A stretch of DNA of 59,098 nucleotides. It comes from Cognataquiflexum rubidum. Lineage in GTDB: Bacteria; Bacteroidota; Bacteroidia; Cytophagales; Cyclobacteriaceae. Both the position numbers and the translations under genes were made by a program. The stretch is from positions 1-59,098 of the forward strand of contig NZ_JAKZAL010000026.1 of the NCBI RefSeq assembly GCF_022538115.1, read 5' to 3'. Position 1 is the first letter of the stretch, and each line of letters begins with the position of its first letter. This document shows, in pieces, positions 17,454-23,957 of this stretch. Under the pieces are notes generated by a model. That model did no database searches and was not told the DNA's origin. It was given only the letters and a program-made list of their open reading frames with translations.

Positions 17454-17535
17454 ATTTTGTTTAATCAAAGGTAGATATCTTTAAACAAAATCCAAACATT
17501 TTGTCTAATAAAAATATAAAAATCTTAAACAAAAT
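17454..17535. promoter_or_regulatory. Three exact 11-mers over the sigma/crt promoter: candidate operator
   Basis: TTAAACAAAAT occurs at 17481-17491 and 17525-17535, and its exact reverse complement ATTTTGTTTAA at 17454-17464. The first two are 44 bp apart, about four helical turns. Copy 17481 sits in the spacer between the two promoter boxes, 17454 sits at the expected transcription start, and 17525 lies just upstream. A regulator bound here would block the promoter. The obvious candidate is the MerR/B12 protein encoded next door (inference). Confidence 0.6.
17466..17495 (-). promoter_or_regulatory. Promoter of sigma-crtI-crtB-ispH-crtW
   Basis: On the minus strand TTG (17493-17495), 19-nt spacer, TACCTTTG (17466-17473), an exact match to the phylum's primary-sigma consensus. 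It gives a leader of about 15 nt before the ATG at 17444. Confidence 0.7.
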
Positions 17536-17599
17536 AAATCTATGAATATCTAAAATGTCATAAGTAACGATTAGAGGTATATTTTGTATTTAAAGGCAC

Positions 17600-17632
17600 A
17601 AAAAAAAGGTGAGAATGGTATTTCTCACCTTG
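17600..17632 (-). terminator. Terminator of cruF-crtZ-merR unit
   Basis: On the minus strand AAGGTGAGAA and TTCTCACCTT form a 10-bp stem followed by eight T, 27 bp past the MerR-type stop. It separates the two carotenoid transcription units. Confidence 0.88.
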
Positions 17633-17658
17633 TTTAATTTTTTGCTTAATTTTTCAAA

Positions 17659-18555
17659 CTATTTTTCTGCAAGTACATTGTCCATTTCTTCTATAAATTC
17701 CTTCAATTGCTTGATATAATGCATAGCACGGACGTTTTTAGGGAAATCCAGGTCCTGTCCCACGATTTGGTAGCCGGACAGAATAATTTCTGATTTATCG
17801 AATCTTTCAGAGATGCTATATATATAATCTTGGATTTGTTCGCTGCTTGGGGAAGTTGTGATGACAGTCATCAAAAACTCAGGCTGATGAAGTCTGTATA
17901 CAATCTGAAGGTCTTCATCCGGAGTGTTTTGTCCAAGATAGATGAGCTTGTGGCCTTTGAGTTTGATCAGGTAAGCAGCAAAGAGAATGGATATTTCATG
18001 CAATTCACCTTCAGGTAAGTAAAGCAAGAACTTTTTTCCTCCTCCTTTATATAGTTGGCCATCGATCGCGACGATCAGTTTTTGTCGGATCAGATTACTG
18101 ATAAAATGCTCCTGTGCCGGATTGATCGCACCTGTCTGCCACAATACGCCTATTTTTGACATAAAAGGATAGATGATATTGAGCATTGTTTGTTCAAAAC
18201 CTATCTTCAGGATATTGGTTGAAAGCACCTTTTCGAATCTCTCTTCATCCATCTCGATCATGCAGATGGTCAATGCATGGATCTGATCGTCATGGGTGAG
18301 GGTTTTTTCAGTGAGTTTGACGACTTCTTCCTTCATCTCAGCCTCAGTCATATTGGCGATTTTGCTGATTTTGAAACCGTTGTCGTTCAACAAAGCCACA
18401 TTTAAAATGAGTTTGAGACTGGCATCATCATAAAATCTGATGTTGGTGTCAGTCCTCATAGGCTGCAACAAATTGTAACGCTGTTCCCAAATACGTAAAG
18501 TGTGGGCCTTGATGCCCGACATTTGTTCCAGATCTTTGATTGAATAAGTACTCAC
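17659..18555 (-). CDS. MerR-type regulator with B12-binding domain (CarH/LitR-like photoreceptor candidate)
   Basis: A 298-residue protein with a MerR DNA-binding domain (SIKDLEQMSGIKAHTLRIWEQRYNLL, about 5-70), a four-helix cobalamin-capping domain (about 85-165) and a Rossmann B12-binding domain (about 172-290). It has the W-x9-EH photoreceptor motif: Trp139, Glu149, His150 (WQTGAINPAQEH). In the B12 loop Glu184 and His186 fit E-x-H-x-x-G, His186 being the expected lower cobalt ligand, but the Gly position is Ser189. CarH proteins repress crt genes in the dark with adenosylcobalamin and release DNA in light. It starts 2 bp after the crtZ stop. Its role here is inferred. Confidence 0.88.
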   Translation of the reverse strand: MSTYSIKDLEQMSGIKAHTLRIWEQRYNLLQPMRTDTNIRFYDDASLKLILNVALLNDNGFKISKIANMTEAEMKEEVVKLTEKTLTHDDQIHALTICMIEMDEERFEKVLSTNILKIGFEQTMLNIIYPFMSKIGVLWQTGAINPAQEHFISNLIRQKLIVAIDGQLYKGGGKKFLLYLPEGELHEISILFAAYLIKLKGHKLIYLGQNTPDEDLQIVYRLHQPEFLMTVITTSPSSEQIQDYIYSISERFDKSEIILSGYQIVGQDLDFPKNVRAMHYIKQLKEFIEEMDNVLAEK

Positions 18556-18557
18556 AA

Positions 18558-19004
18558 TTAGTAGCGTTTAAAGTATTTCTTGGGTACTATGAATAAGCCG
18601 AAAGAAACGGCATCATGTTTTTTGTTTGTAGCGTGATGGGCTTGATGGGCTCTGAAGATTCCCAATAGGAAACTGTTTTTTGGCCTATCAAACCACTTTG
18701 CTCTCCGGTGTACCAATACATCATGGATGATGAAATACAATACCCCATATAAGCTGATCCCTATCCCTATCCAAAACCGGTAGTCTAAATCATCAACTCC
18801 GAGAAAGATCAATGCAACCGCGATACTTCCGAAAAGAAGAGAAAACAAATCGTTAAGCTCAAAGAAAGATTTTGAAGGCTCATGATGTGTTTTGTGGATA
18901 TTCCAGAGTGGACCATGCATGATATATTTATGGATAAACCAACCTGAAAATTCCATTATTGCGAATCCGATCGATGTAAATAGTACAGCAAGCATTATTG
19001 ACAT
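18558..19004 (-). CDS. crtZ: Beta-carotene hydroxylase
   Basis: A 148-residue membrane non-haem di-iron hydroxylase that adds 3-OH to beta rings. The histidine boxes are HKYIMHG (about 25-31), HKTHH (about 37-41), HDVLVHRR (about 94-101) and HQAHHA (about 120-125). Length fits bacterial CrtZ (150-175). It has three to four hydrophobic segments. It lies 40 bp after cruF and abuts the regulator gene. With crtW it makes the 3-hydroxy-4-keto end group found in flexixanthin and astaxanthin. Confidence 0.92.
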   Translation of the reverse strand: MSIMLAVLFTSIGFAIMEFSGWFIHKYIMHGPLWNIHKTHHEPSKSFFELNDLFSLLFGSIAVALIFLGVDDLDYRFWIGIGISLYGVLYFIIHDVLVHRRAKWFDRPKNSFLLGIFRAHQAHHATNKKHDAVSFGLFIVPKKYFKRY

Positions 19005-19044
19005 AACTCCAAGTGAATTAGAATGTTTATTGGTGAATTTTGAT

Positions 19045-19737
19045 TTAGGAAATAAAATTCAAAAAGGCAAAGAATGTTACCAGATTGATCAAGAGATAAA
19101 TTGAAATCGCATTCTCTTTGTTAAAATAAGTTTTCCGGTAGCCGATTTGGAGAATGAATGCCACTCCTAACCAGCCAAGATAATTGGAAAGTGGAATCAC
19201 ATTTCCTTCCCATGACCAGTAATCAAGATTGACCGCAACCGGCTCGATCAAGAAATCTATGGCTACCATCACCATGGCAGACAGGGTGGCTGCCAGCCAA
19301 TCATTTTTGATTTTGGTGGAAAATAAATTTCCTGTAAGGTAGACCAGAAGCAGCCAGTTGACCCCAATTACCAAGGGGACTTCAAAAAGCTGAAGGCCCA
19401 GAGTTTTTCCATATACGTAACTTCCAAAGGGAAACCCGGTATGGATGCCCAATACTTCTGATCCGAATCCCAAAATTGCAACTGATACTGCAAAAATCCC
19501 AAACGGCTTATTCCACCCAGAATGAAATAACAATAAAATACCGAGACTCAGGATCAACGTAAATGGCGTCATCATTTGAAAATAGGGGCGCACCATTGGA
19601 ATGGATAGCCCGATTATTCCAAAGACGTAAAAAGCGGAAATAATCCCCCTCATCAGCCCAATCCTGTTTGTTTGTATGTCTTGGATGGCCTCCTTCACGG
19701 TTTGATATTCTGATCTTTTAATAACGCCCGGGGACAT
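19045..19737 (-). CDS. cruF: Carotenoid 1,2-hydratase-type membrane protein (CruF, DUF422)
   Basis: A 230-residue protein with about seven transmembrane segments. The conserved stretches FGSEVLGIHTGFPFGSYVYG (about 87-106), LFEVPLVIGVNWLLLVYL, DFLIEPVAVNLDYWSWEG and IPLSNYLGWLGVAF are those of the CruF/DUF422 family, which hydrates the psi end of acyclic or monocyclic carotenoids (1'-OH). It does not resemble fused CrtYcd lycopene cyclases, so no cyclase is visible in this window. A 1'-hydroxylated monocyclic ketocarotenoid of flexixanthin type is the inferred product. First gene of the cruF-crtZ-merR unit. Confidence 0.8.
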   Translation of the reverse strand: MSPGVIKRSEYQTVKEAIQDIQTNRIGLMRGIISAFYVFGIIGLSIPMVRPYFQMMTPFTLILSLGILLLFHSGWNKPFGIFAVSVAILGFGSEVLGIHTGFPFGSYVYGKTLGLQLFEVPLVIGVNWLLLVYLTGNLFSTKIKNDWLAATLSAMVMVAIDFLIEPVAVNLDYWSWEGNVIPLSNYLGWLGVAFILQIGYRKTYFNKENAISIYLLINLVTFFAFLNFIS

Positions 19738-19823
19738 ATTGTCGAAATGATTTTGGATTATTCACGGGTGATTAACAACATGAACTTATATTTGTTGGGC
19801 AACGTGTGCCACAAAATTAAAGA

Positions 19824-19852
19824 CAAATGTAAAGAAATATGATATTATACAA
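19824..19852 (-). promoter_or_regulatory. Possible promoter of cruF-crtZ-merR
   Basis: On the minus strand TTG (19850-19852), 18-nt spacer, TACATTTG (19824-19831). It overlaps the start of the divergent DUF4286 gene and would give a leader of about 80 nt. On the plus strand TATATTTG at 19787-19794 is a possible -7 box for the DUF4286-tspO-tag unit, but without a well-spaced TTG. Confidence 0.4.
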
Positions 19853-20144
19853 TGTAACAGTCAATATTGAGAAAGAATCCGAAGCAGAATGGGTAAGCTG
19901 GATGAAGGAAACGCATATCCCGGATGTATTGGCCACGGGGATGTTTTTGGAAAACAGGTTTTATAAAATCCTCCATGACAACGAGGACGGTTCGACCAAT
20001 TATTCTGTGCAGTATTTTACTGACAGCATGGAAAAAATTATGGAATACCAACAAAGTTTTGCCGCAAAGCTTCAGGAAGATGTAAATCAGAAATTTAGAG
20101 ATAGGTTTGTGGTATTCAGAACCTTACTTGAAACCGTAGAATAA
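19839..20144 (+). CDS. DUF4286 family protein
   Basis: A small cytosolic protein of 101 residues, starting MILYNVTVNIEKESEAEW, with ETHIPDVLATGMFLENRFYKI. It matches the DUF4286 family, a ferredoxin-like small domain widespread in Bacteroidota with no assigned function. It is followed 3 bp later by tspO and belongs to a three-gene unit with tspO and tag. Divergent from the carotenoid genes. Confidence 0.8.
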   Translation: MILYNVTVNIEKESEAEWVSWMKETHIPDVLATGMFLENRFYKILHDNEDGSTNYSVQYFTDSMEKIMEYQQSFAAKLQEDVNQKFRDRFVVFRTLLETVE

Positions 20145-20147
20145 GCC

Positions 20148-20612
20148 ATGACAAATATATTCAAATTGATCATTTCAATTATTATTCCTCAGGTTGTCGG
20201 GGGATTGGGCGCTTTAGTCACCATTTCCTCTGTACAGAGCTGGTATCAGACGATTAACAAACCATTTTTCACACCTCCTTCTTGGGTTTTTGGACCTGCG
20301 TGGACGACACTTTATTTATTGATGGGGATTGCTTTGTTTTTGATCTGGAAATCAAACCATCCCATGAAGAAAACGGCCCTTTGGTTGTTTGCAATCCAGC
20401 TTGTCCTCAACGGGATCTGGTCTCCGGCTTTTTTTGGTATGGAATCTCCCATCCTCGGATTATTGGTTATAGTTCCACTTTGGATCATGATCGTCGTCTG
20501 CATCAGGGTATTTTTCCCGATCAATAAAATTGCGTCTTACCTGATGGTTCCTTATTTGCTTTGGGTAAGTTTTGCGACGGCACTGAATGCCGGGATTTGG
20601 TATCTCAATTAA
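20148..20612 (+). CDS. tspO: TspO/MBR family tryptophan-rich membrane protein
   Basis: A 154-residue five-helix membrane protein. The family signature is visible: WYQTINKPFFTPPSWVFGPAWTTLYLLMGIALFLIW (about 27-62), then NGIWSPAFFG and LWVSFATALNAGIWYLN at the end. TspO proteins bind porphyrins and cholesterol-like ligands; in Rhodobacter sphaeroides TspO influences pigment gene expression with oxygen and light. Its position opposite the carotenoid locus is therefore suggestive, but nothing here proves a link. It lies 3 bp after the DUF4286 gene. Confidence 0.93.
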   Translation: MTNIFKLIISIIIPQVVGGLGALVTISSVQSWYQTINKPFFTPPSWVFGPAWTTLYLLMGIALFLIWKSNHPMKKTALWLFAIQLVLNGIWSPAFFGMESPILGLLVIVPLWIMIVVCIRVFFPINKIASYLMVPYLLWVSFATALNAGIWYLN

Positions 20613-20617
20613 ATAGT

Positions 20618-21214
20618 ATGGCAATAGAACAGGAAACCGGAAAATTCCGCTGCCCGTGGTGCCTGGGTTTTGAAGATTATGTCAAATACCATGATGAAGA
20701 ATGGGGAGTTCCCGTTTTTGATGATCAAAAACAGTTCGAATTTTTGGTCTTGGAAAGCGCGCAGGCTGGGTTAAGCTGGTCTACGATTTTGAAAAAAAGG
20801 GAAGGTTATCGGAAAGCTTTTGCAGAATTTGATTACCGGGTGGTGGCAGATTTGCCGGATGGATATGTACAGGAGTTATTGCTGGATTCGGGTATCATCA
20901 GGAATGAAATGAAAATCCGGGCTGCCATCAACAATGCCAAAAGATTTATGGAAATCCAGGCATCACATGGAAGCTTTAAGAACTACATCTGGGATTTTGT
21001 GGGTGGAAAACCTATCCAAAACCAATTGAAATCCATGTCCGAAGTTCCTGCGACCAGCCCAATATCCGATAGACTTGCCAAGGACATGAAATCCCGGGGG
21101 TTCAAATTTTTGGGAAGCACCATATTGTATGCCCACATGCAGGCCACCGGTCTGGTCAATGACCATTTGGTCGATTGTTTCAGGTATCAAGAAGTCAGAG
21201 CCTTGGGCAAATAA
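20618..21214 (+). CDS. tag: DNA-3-methyladenine glycosylase I
   Basis: Removes 3-methyladenine from alkylated DNA as the first step of base excision repair. The 198-residue product begins MAIEQETGKFRCPWC and contains YHDEEWGVPVFDDQKQFEFL, LESAQAGLSWSTIL and the C-terminal MQATGLVNDHLVDCFRY. The zinc-site residues appear as Cys12 near the start and His/Cys (NDHLVDCF) near the end. The start is the ATG at 20618, 5 bp after the tspO stop; a longer frame from 20561 overlaps tspO and is unlikely. Confidence 0.95.
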   Translation: MAIEQETGKFRCPWCLGFEDYVKYHDEEWGVPVFDDQKQFEFLVLESAQAGLSWSTILKKREGYRKAFAEFDYRVVADLPDGYVQELLLDSGIIRNEMKIRAAINNAKRFMEIQASHGSFKNYIWDFVGGKPIQNQLKSMSEVPATSPISDRLAKDMKSRGFKFLGSTILYAHMQATGLVNDHLVDCFRYQEVRALGK

Positions 21215-21215
21215 A

Positions 21216-21253
21216 AAAGCCAAGCATAAGGAAATTCCTATTTGCTTGGCTTT
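21216..21253 (+). terminator. Rho-independent terminator of tag
   Basis: AAAGCCAAGCA (21216-21226) and TGCTTGGCTTT (21243-21253) form a perfect 11-bp stem immediately after the tag stop; GATGTTTTTTTC follows. Confidence 0.85.
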
Positions 21254-21310
21254 GATGTTTTTTTCAAAAAAAGAAATTTAATCCAATTTTTTTCCCCTAT
21301 ACATGGAGTT

Positions 21311-21360
21311 GGACAGACTCGCCCGAGTTTGTGGGGATACAAACTTGGGCGAGTCTGTCC
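21311..21360. repeat. Near-perfect 22-bp hairpin between convergent genes
   Basis: Arms 21311-21332 (starting GGACAGACTCGCCCGAG) and 21339-21360 (ending GGGCGAGTCTGTCC) pair over 22 positions with one G.T wobble around the 6-nt loop GGGGAT. It is GC-rich against its surroundings and ends 1 bp before the stop codon of the convergent secreted-protein gene. No T-run follows, so a simple terminator is not a full explanation. Confidence 0.85.
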
Positions 21361-21361
21361 A

Positions 21362-22105
21362 CTATTTGACGGGGTTATACGCTTTGCTGTAGGCAGACCA
21401 GATTTCATAGATGGGATTGCCGGTGGAGCTTAGGCCGCTGTGGTGCCACTCGCCATCGATGACCTCGTATTTGAATTCAAGACTTGCGCCGACTCTGCTA
21501 TTGTCTCTGGAGAAGAACTCGATTTTTTCAATGTAAGTGCCGTTTTCAGCAGTGTAGGTTCCACCGCCTGTCCCGCTAAATTCTTTGGTTTCGGAATTGA
21601 AAGCCACCCATTGGAAGCGTCCACCGCTCAGGATTTTGATGGTTCGTCGTGCCCCGGGAGTGCTTCTTGCGATTTCATCGTCTCTTTTTCTTCCTGTAAT
21701 CACCCAATTACGGGTCAGGTCATCTTTGGCATCACTTACTTTTTCCCATATTTCAACCAATGTCTTGCCACTCATTTCGGTGGAAATCACCATTTTCCCT
21801 CCCACCATATCCAAGCTGAAATCTGTCCTTTGCCCCACCATTTCGGGATTAGTGGTGTAAAAATCTAACAATTCCTGATACAGATTGTCTTTGATGGTGA
21901 ATGGTCCACCGCCCGCACTTACAAAAGCGTTGGTAGCTGTTTCTTTTGCGCCGAAAGAAAAATAACCGTCTTGGTATATTTTGATGTATTCTGTTTCGGT
22001 CATGGCCTTGCCGTTTTGATGGGTCATTTTCCAGGCACCTTCCAGACTTTGGGCAAAAATCGCCCCGGCGAGAAACAGAAAGGGCAGTAAAATTATTTTT
22101 TTCAT
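21362..22105 (-). CDS. Secreted protein of unknown function, lipocalin-like
   Basis: A 247-residue exported protein. The signal peptide is MKKIILLPFLFLAGAIFAQ, cut after AQ. The mature part opens SLEGAWKMTHQNGKAMTETEYIKIYQDGYFSFG and repeats the same theme at LTRNWVITGRKRDDEIAR...TIKILSGGRFQWVAFNSET, so it seems to be two related beta modules of about 110 residues. The W-x-(10)-G-x-F pattern recalls lipocalin-like domains of Bacteroidota, but I cannot name a specific family with certainty. No promoter was evident upstream. Monocistronic. Confidence 0.75.
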   Translation of the reverse strand: MKKIILLPFLFLAGAIFAQSLEGAWKMTHQNGKAMTETEYIKIYQDGYFSFGAKETATNAFVSAGGGPFTIKDNLYQELLDFYTTNPEMVGQRTDFSLDMVGGKMVISTEMSGKTLVEIWEKVSDAKDDLTRNWVITGRKRDDEIARSTPGARRTIKILSGGRFQWVAFNSETKEFSGTGGGTYTAENGTYIEKIEFFSRDNSRVGASLEFKYEVIDGEWHHSGLSSTGNPIYEIWSAYSKAYNPVK

Positions 22106-22156
22106 GGTGGGATTATATTAGGTTTAGGATTCTAAGTTACCATTTTAAACTTGCTA

Positions 22157-22474
22157 ATGAAAACATTTACCCTTGGACAAAGCAAAGAGCAGGTGCTTCA
22201 GATGATTCCGGAAAAGAGGATCAAGCTCGTCCAATTGGGAGGTGAGAAAATCTGCATTTCCAGAAATGGGGAGGCTTTCTTTGCTTTCGAACCGTTTTGT
22301 CCACACCGTATGGCCTCTTTGCTCCAAGGCACTATTGTCAGGGATGAAATAGTTTGCCCCCTTCATGAATATAGGTTTGATCTCAGATCCGGACAGGTGC
22401 TGACAGGACAGTGTCCTGATTTAAAAGTTTACAAAGTAGAACTTTCTGAAAGTGGACTTGAAATATGGATTTGA
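22157..22474 (+). CDS. Rieske [2Fe-2S] ferredoxin-like protein
   Basis: A 105-residue small Rieske protein. Ligands are Cys48-Pro-His50 and Cys67-Pro-Leu-His70 (CPHRMASL... CPLHEYRFDLRSGQ), the C-x-H...C-x2-H pattern of dioxygenase ferredoxins and nitrite-reductase small subunits. It has no signal peptide or membrane anchor, so it is cytosolic. Its partner is unknown: no oxygenase lies nearby. The start is ATG 22157; a TTG two codons earlier is not needed. Confidence 0.88.
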   Translation: MKTFTLGQSKEQVLQMIPEKRIKLVQLGGEKICISRNGEAFFAFEPFCPHRMASLLQGTIVRDEIVCPLHEYRFDLRSGQVLTGQCPDLKVYKVELSESGLEIWI

Positions 22475-22484
22475 CCGATGTCCA

Positions 22485-22820
22485 TCAATGCAATTTTGAG
22501 CCATTGGGAACTGCTTTGTCGGCAGAAGCCAATACAATCTGACCACTTCCATCGTCAAATCCCGTCACCAAAACTTCAGACATGAAATCCGCTATTTGTT
22601 TTGGGGCGAAATTACAAACACAAAGTACCTGCTTTCCAATCAGTTGTTCAGGCTGATAATGGTCAGTGATTTGGGCAGATGATTTTTTTATACCAAGTGG
22701 CCCCAAATCCACCCATATTTTATATGCCGGTTTTTTCGTTTTAGCAAAGATTTCGGCACGCACTATTGTTCCTACGCGAAGGTCAATTCTTTGAAATTCG
22801 ATAAAGTCAATCGTTTGCAT
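22485..22820 (-). CDS. csaA: tRNA-binding protein CsaA
   Basis: A 111-residue OB-fold protein of the CsaA family, which binds tRNA and has export-chaperone activity in Bacillus. It shows FQRIDLRVGTIVRAEIF (about 8-24), KPAYKIWVDLGPLGIKKSSAQIT (about 30-52) and NFAPKQIADFMSEVLVTGF. Length is typical (about 110). It is convergent with the Rieske gene, 10 bp apart. Confidence 0.93.
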   Translation of the reverse strand: MQTIDFIEFQRIDLRVGTIVRAEIFAKTKKPAYKIWVDLGPLGIKKSSAQITDHYQPEQLIGKQVLCVCNFAPKQIADFMSEVLVTGFDDGSGQIVLASADKAVPNGSKLH

Positions 22821-22930
22821 TGATTAAGAATTTTTATATATTTGGAAACTTTCCACCCCGATGGGGAGTTATAAATCTACTCAAACCTCTCTTATAAATG
22901 TTGGAAGTATCAAAAATCTCTACTTTGGGA

Positions 22931-23272
22931 ATGAAAAAGCTTCAACTGACCTTTTTATTAGGTTTCATCATGAGTTTTGTGTCCTACGCACAAACTGAAA
23001 GAGAAAGAAACTTTCCGGACCTTCCGAAAAACACGGAGCAATCCACCCAATTTGAAGGTTCTGAATCATCATCTGTGGATTCAAGGCAGGACAACGGTCA
23101 AAGGACTACCTTGAACCCTGTCAAAGATTCCAAGCCTGCTACAGCAACAGGTCTGAAAAAGGATAATCCCTTGTACAGACAAGGCGGCGAAAAAGACGCA
23201 AAAAAAGAAGAAATTTCAACCCTGTCGTTCAATCTATTTCTTTACATAGTAGACAGGTTCAAAGAAGATTAA
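22931..23272 (+). CDS. Small secreted protein of unknown function
   Basis: A 113-residue protein with a signal peptide (MKKLQLTFLLGFIMSFVSYAQ) followed by a low-complexity polar segment rich in Ser, Gln, Lys and Asp, and a hydrophobic C-terminal patch LSFNLFLYIVDRFKED. I recognise no family. The start is ATG 22931; an in-frame ATG at 22898 would place a polar stretch before the signal peptide. A strong terminator follows, which supports a real transcript. Confidence 0.65.
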   Translation: MKKLQLTFLLGFIMSFVSYAQTERERNFPDLPKNTEQSTQFEGSESSSVDSRQDNGQRTTLNPVKDSKPATATGLKKDNPLYRQGGEKDAKKEEISTLSFNLFLYIVDRFKED

Positions 23273-23299
23273 TGCAAATACCATAATTTACACAGTAAA

Positions 23300-23328
23300 A
23301 AAGAGACTAGATTAGTCTCTTTTTTTTT
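23300..23328 (+). terminator. Rho-independent terminator
   Basis: AAAGAGACTA-GAT-TAGTCTCTTT followed by T's; the A-rich left side may also allow use by the convergent methyltransferase gene. Confidence 0.88.
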
Positions 23329-23329
23329 G

Positions 23330-23872
23330 CTAATGTTTGTCTAAAATTCCCATTTTTACTATAAAATCCCACAGGGCAATTCCCATTGAAACAGAGATAT
23401 TGAGAGAATGCTTGGTCCCTAGTTGGGGGATTTCGATGACATAATCTGATGCCTCGATCACTTCTTCCTCCACTCCAAAAACCTCATTCCCAAATACCAA
23501 AGCAAACTTCCGATCGGGGTCGGGGAGGAATTCATGCAGCTTTATACTTTTATCAACCTGTTCCAAAGCACAGACAGTATATCCTTCCTTCTTCAATTGT
23601 TGGATGGCGGCCAAAGTACTGTCTACATATTCCCAAATCACGGACTCGGTTGCCCCGAGTGCAGTTTTTTGGATGTCCTTGTGGGGAGGTTTCCCGGTGA
23701 TCCCGCAGAGGTATATTTTTTCAACAAGGAAGGCGTCGGAAGTCCTAAAGGCCGATCCCACGTTATTGAGACTTCTCACATTATCCAAAACAATGACAAT
23801 CGGAGATTTTCGTTCCGATTTGAACTCATCCACAGTCAGGCGGTTTAGTTCCGCCATGTTTAATTTTCGCAT
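23330..23872 (-). CDS. TrmH/SpoU family RNA 2'-O-methyltransferase
   Basis: A 180-residue SPOUT-fold methyltransferase that uses SAM to methylate a ribose in tRNA or rRNA. The three family motifs are visible: VLDNVRSLNNVGSAFRTSDAF (motif 1, about 28-48), ALVFGNEVFGVEEEV (motif 2, about 128-142) and YVIEIPQLGTKHSLNISVSMGIALWDF (motif 3, about 148-174). There is no extra N-terminal substrate domain. The target RNA cannot be deduced. Divergent from mutS. Confidence 0.92.
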   Translation of the reverse strand: MRKLNMAELNRLTVDEFKSERKSPIVIVLDNVRSLNNVGSAFRTSDAFLVEKIYLCGITGKPPHKDIQKTALGATESVIWEYVDSTLAAIQQLKKEGYTVCALEQVDKSIKLHEFLPDPDRKFALVFGNEVFGVEEEVIEASDYVIEIPQLGTKHSLNISVSMGIALWDFIVKMGILDKH

Positions 23873-23957
23873 GCAGTTTTGTTTCCCTTTTGATATCTTT
23901 TAATTTCAACCTTTTATAATATTCAAAAGTAACACAAAGAATCAAATCAGGGACAGT

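Noticed and set aside
17445-17468. Longer N-terminus of the sigma factor from a TTG codon
   Set aside because: The TTG is within the promoter -7 box; the ATG at 17444 is inside the transcript.
19045-19737. Lycopene cyclase (fused CrtYcd)
   Set aside because: Position would fit the published Algoriphagus cluster, but the conserved blocks (GIHTGFPFGSY, IPLSNYLGW) are those of CruF/DUF422.
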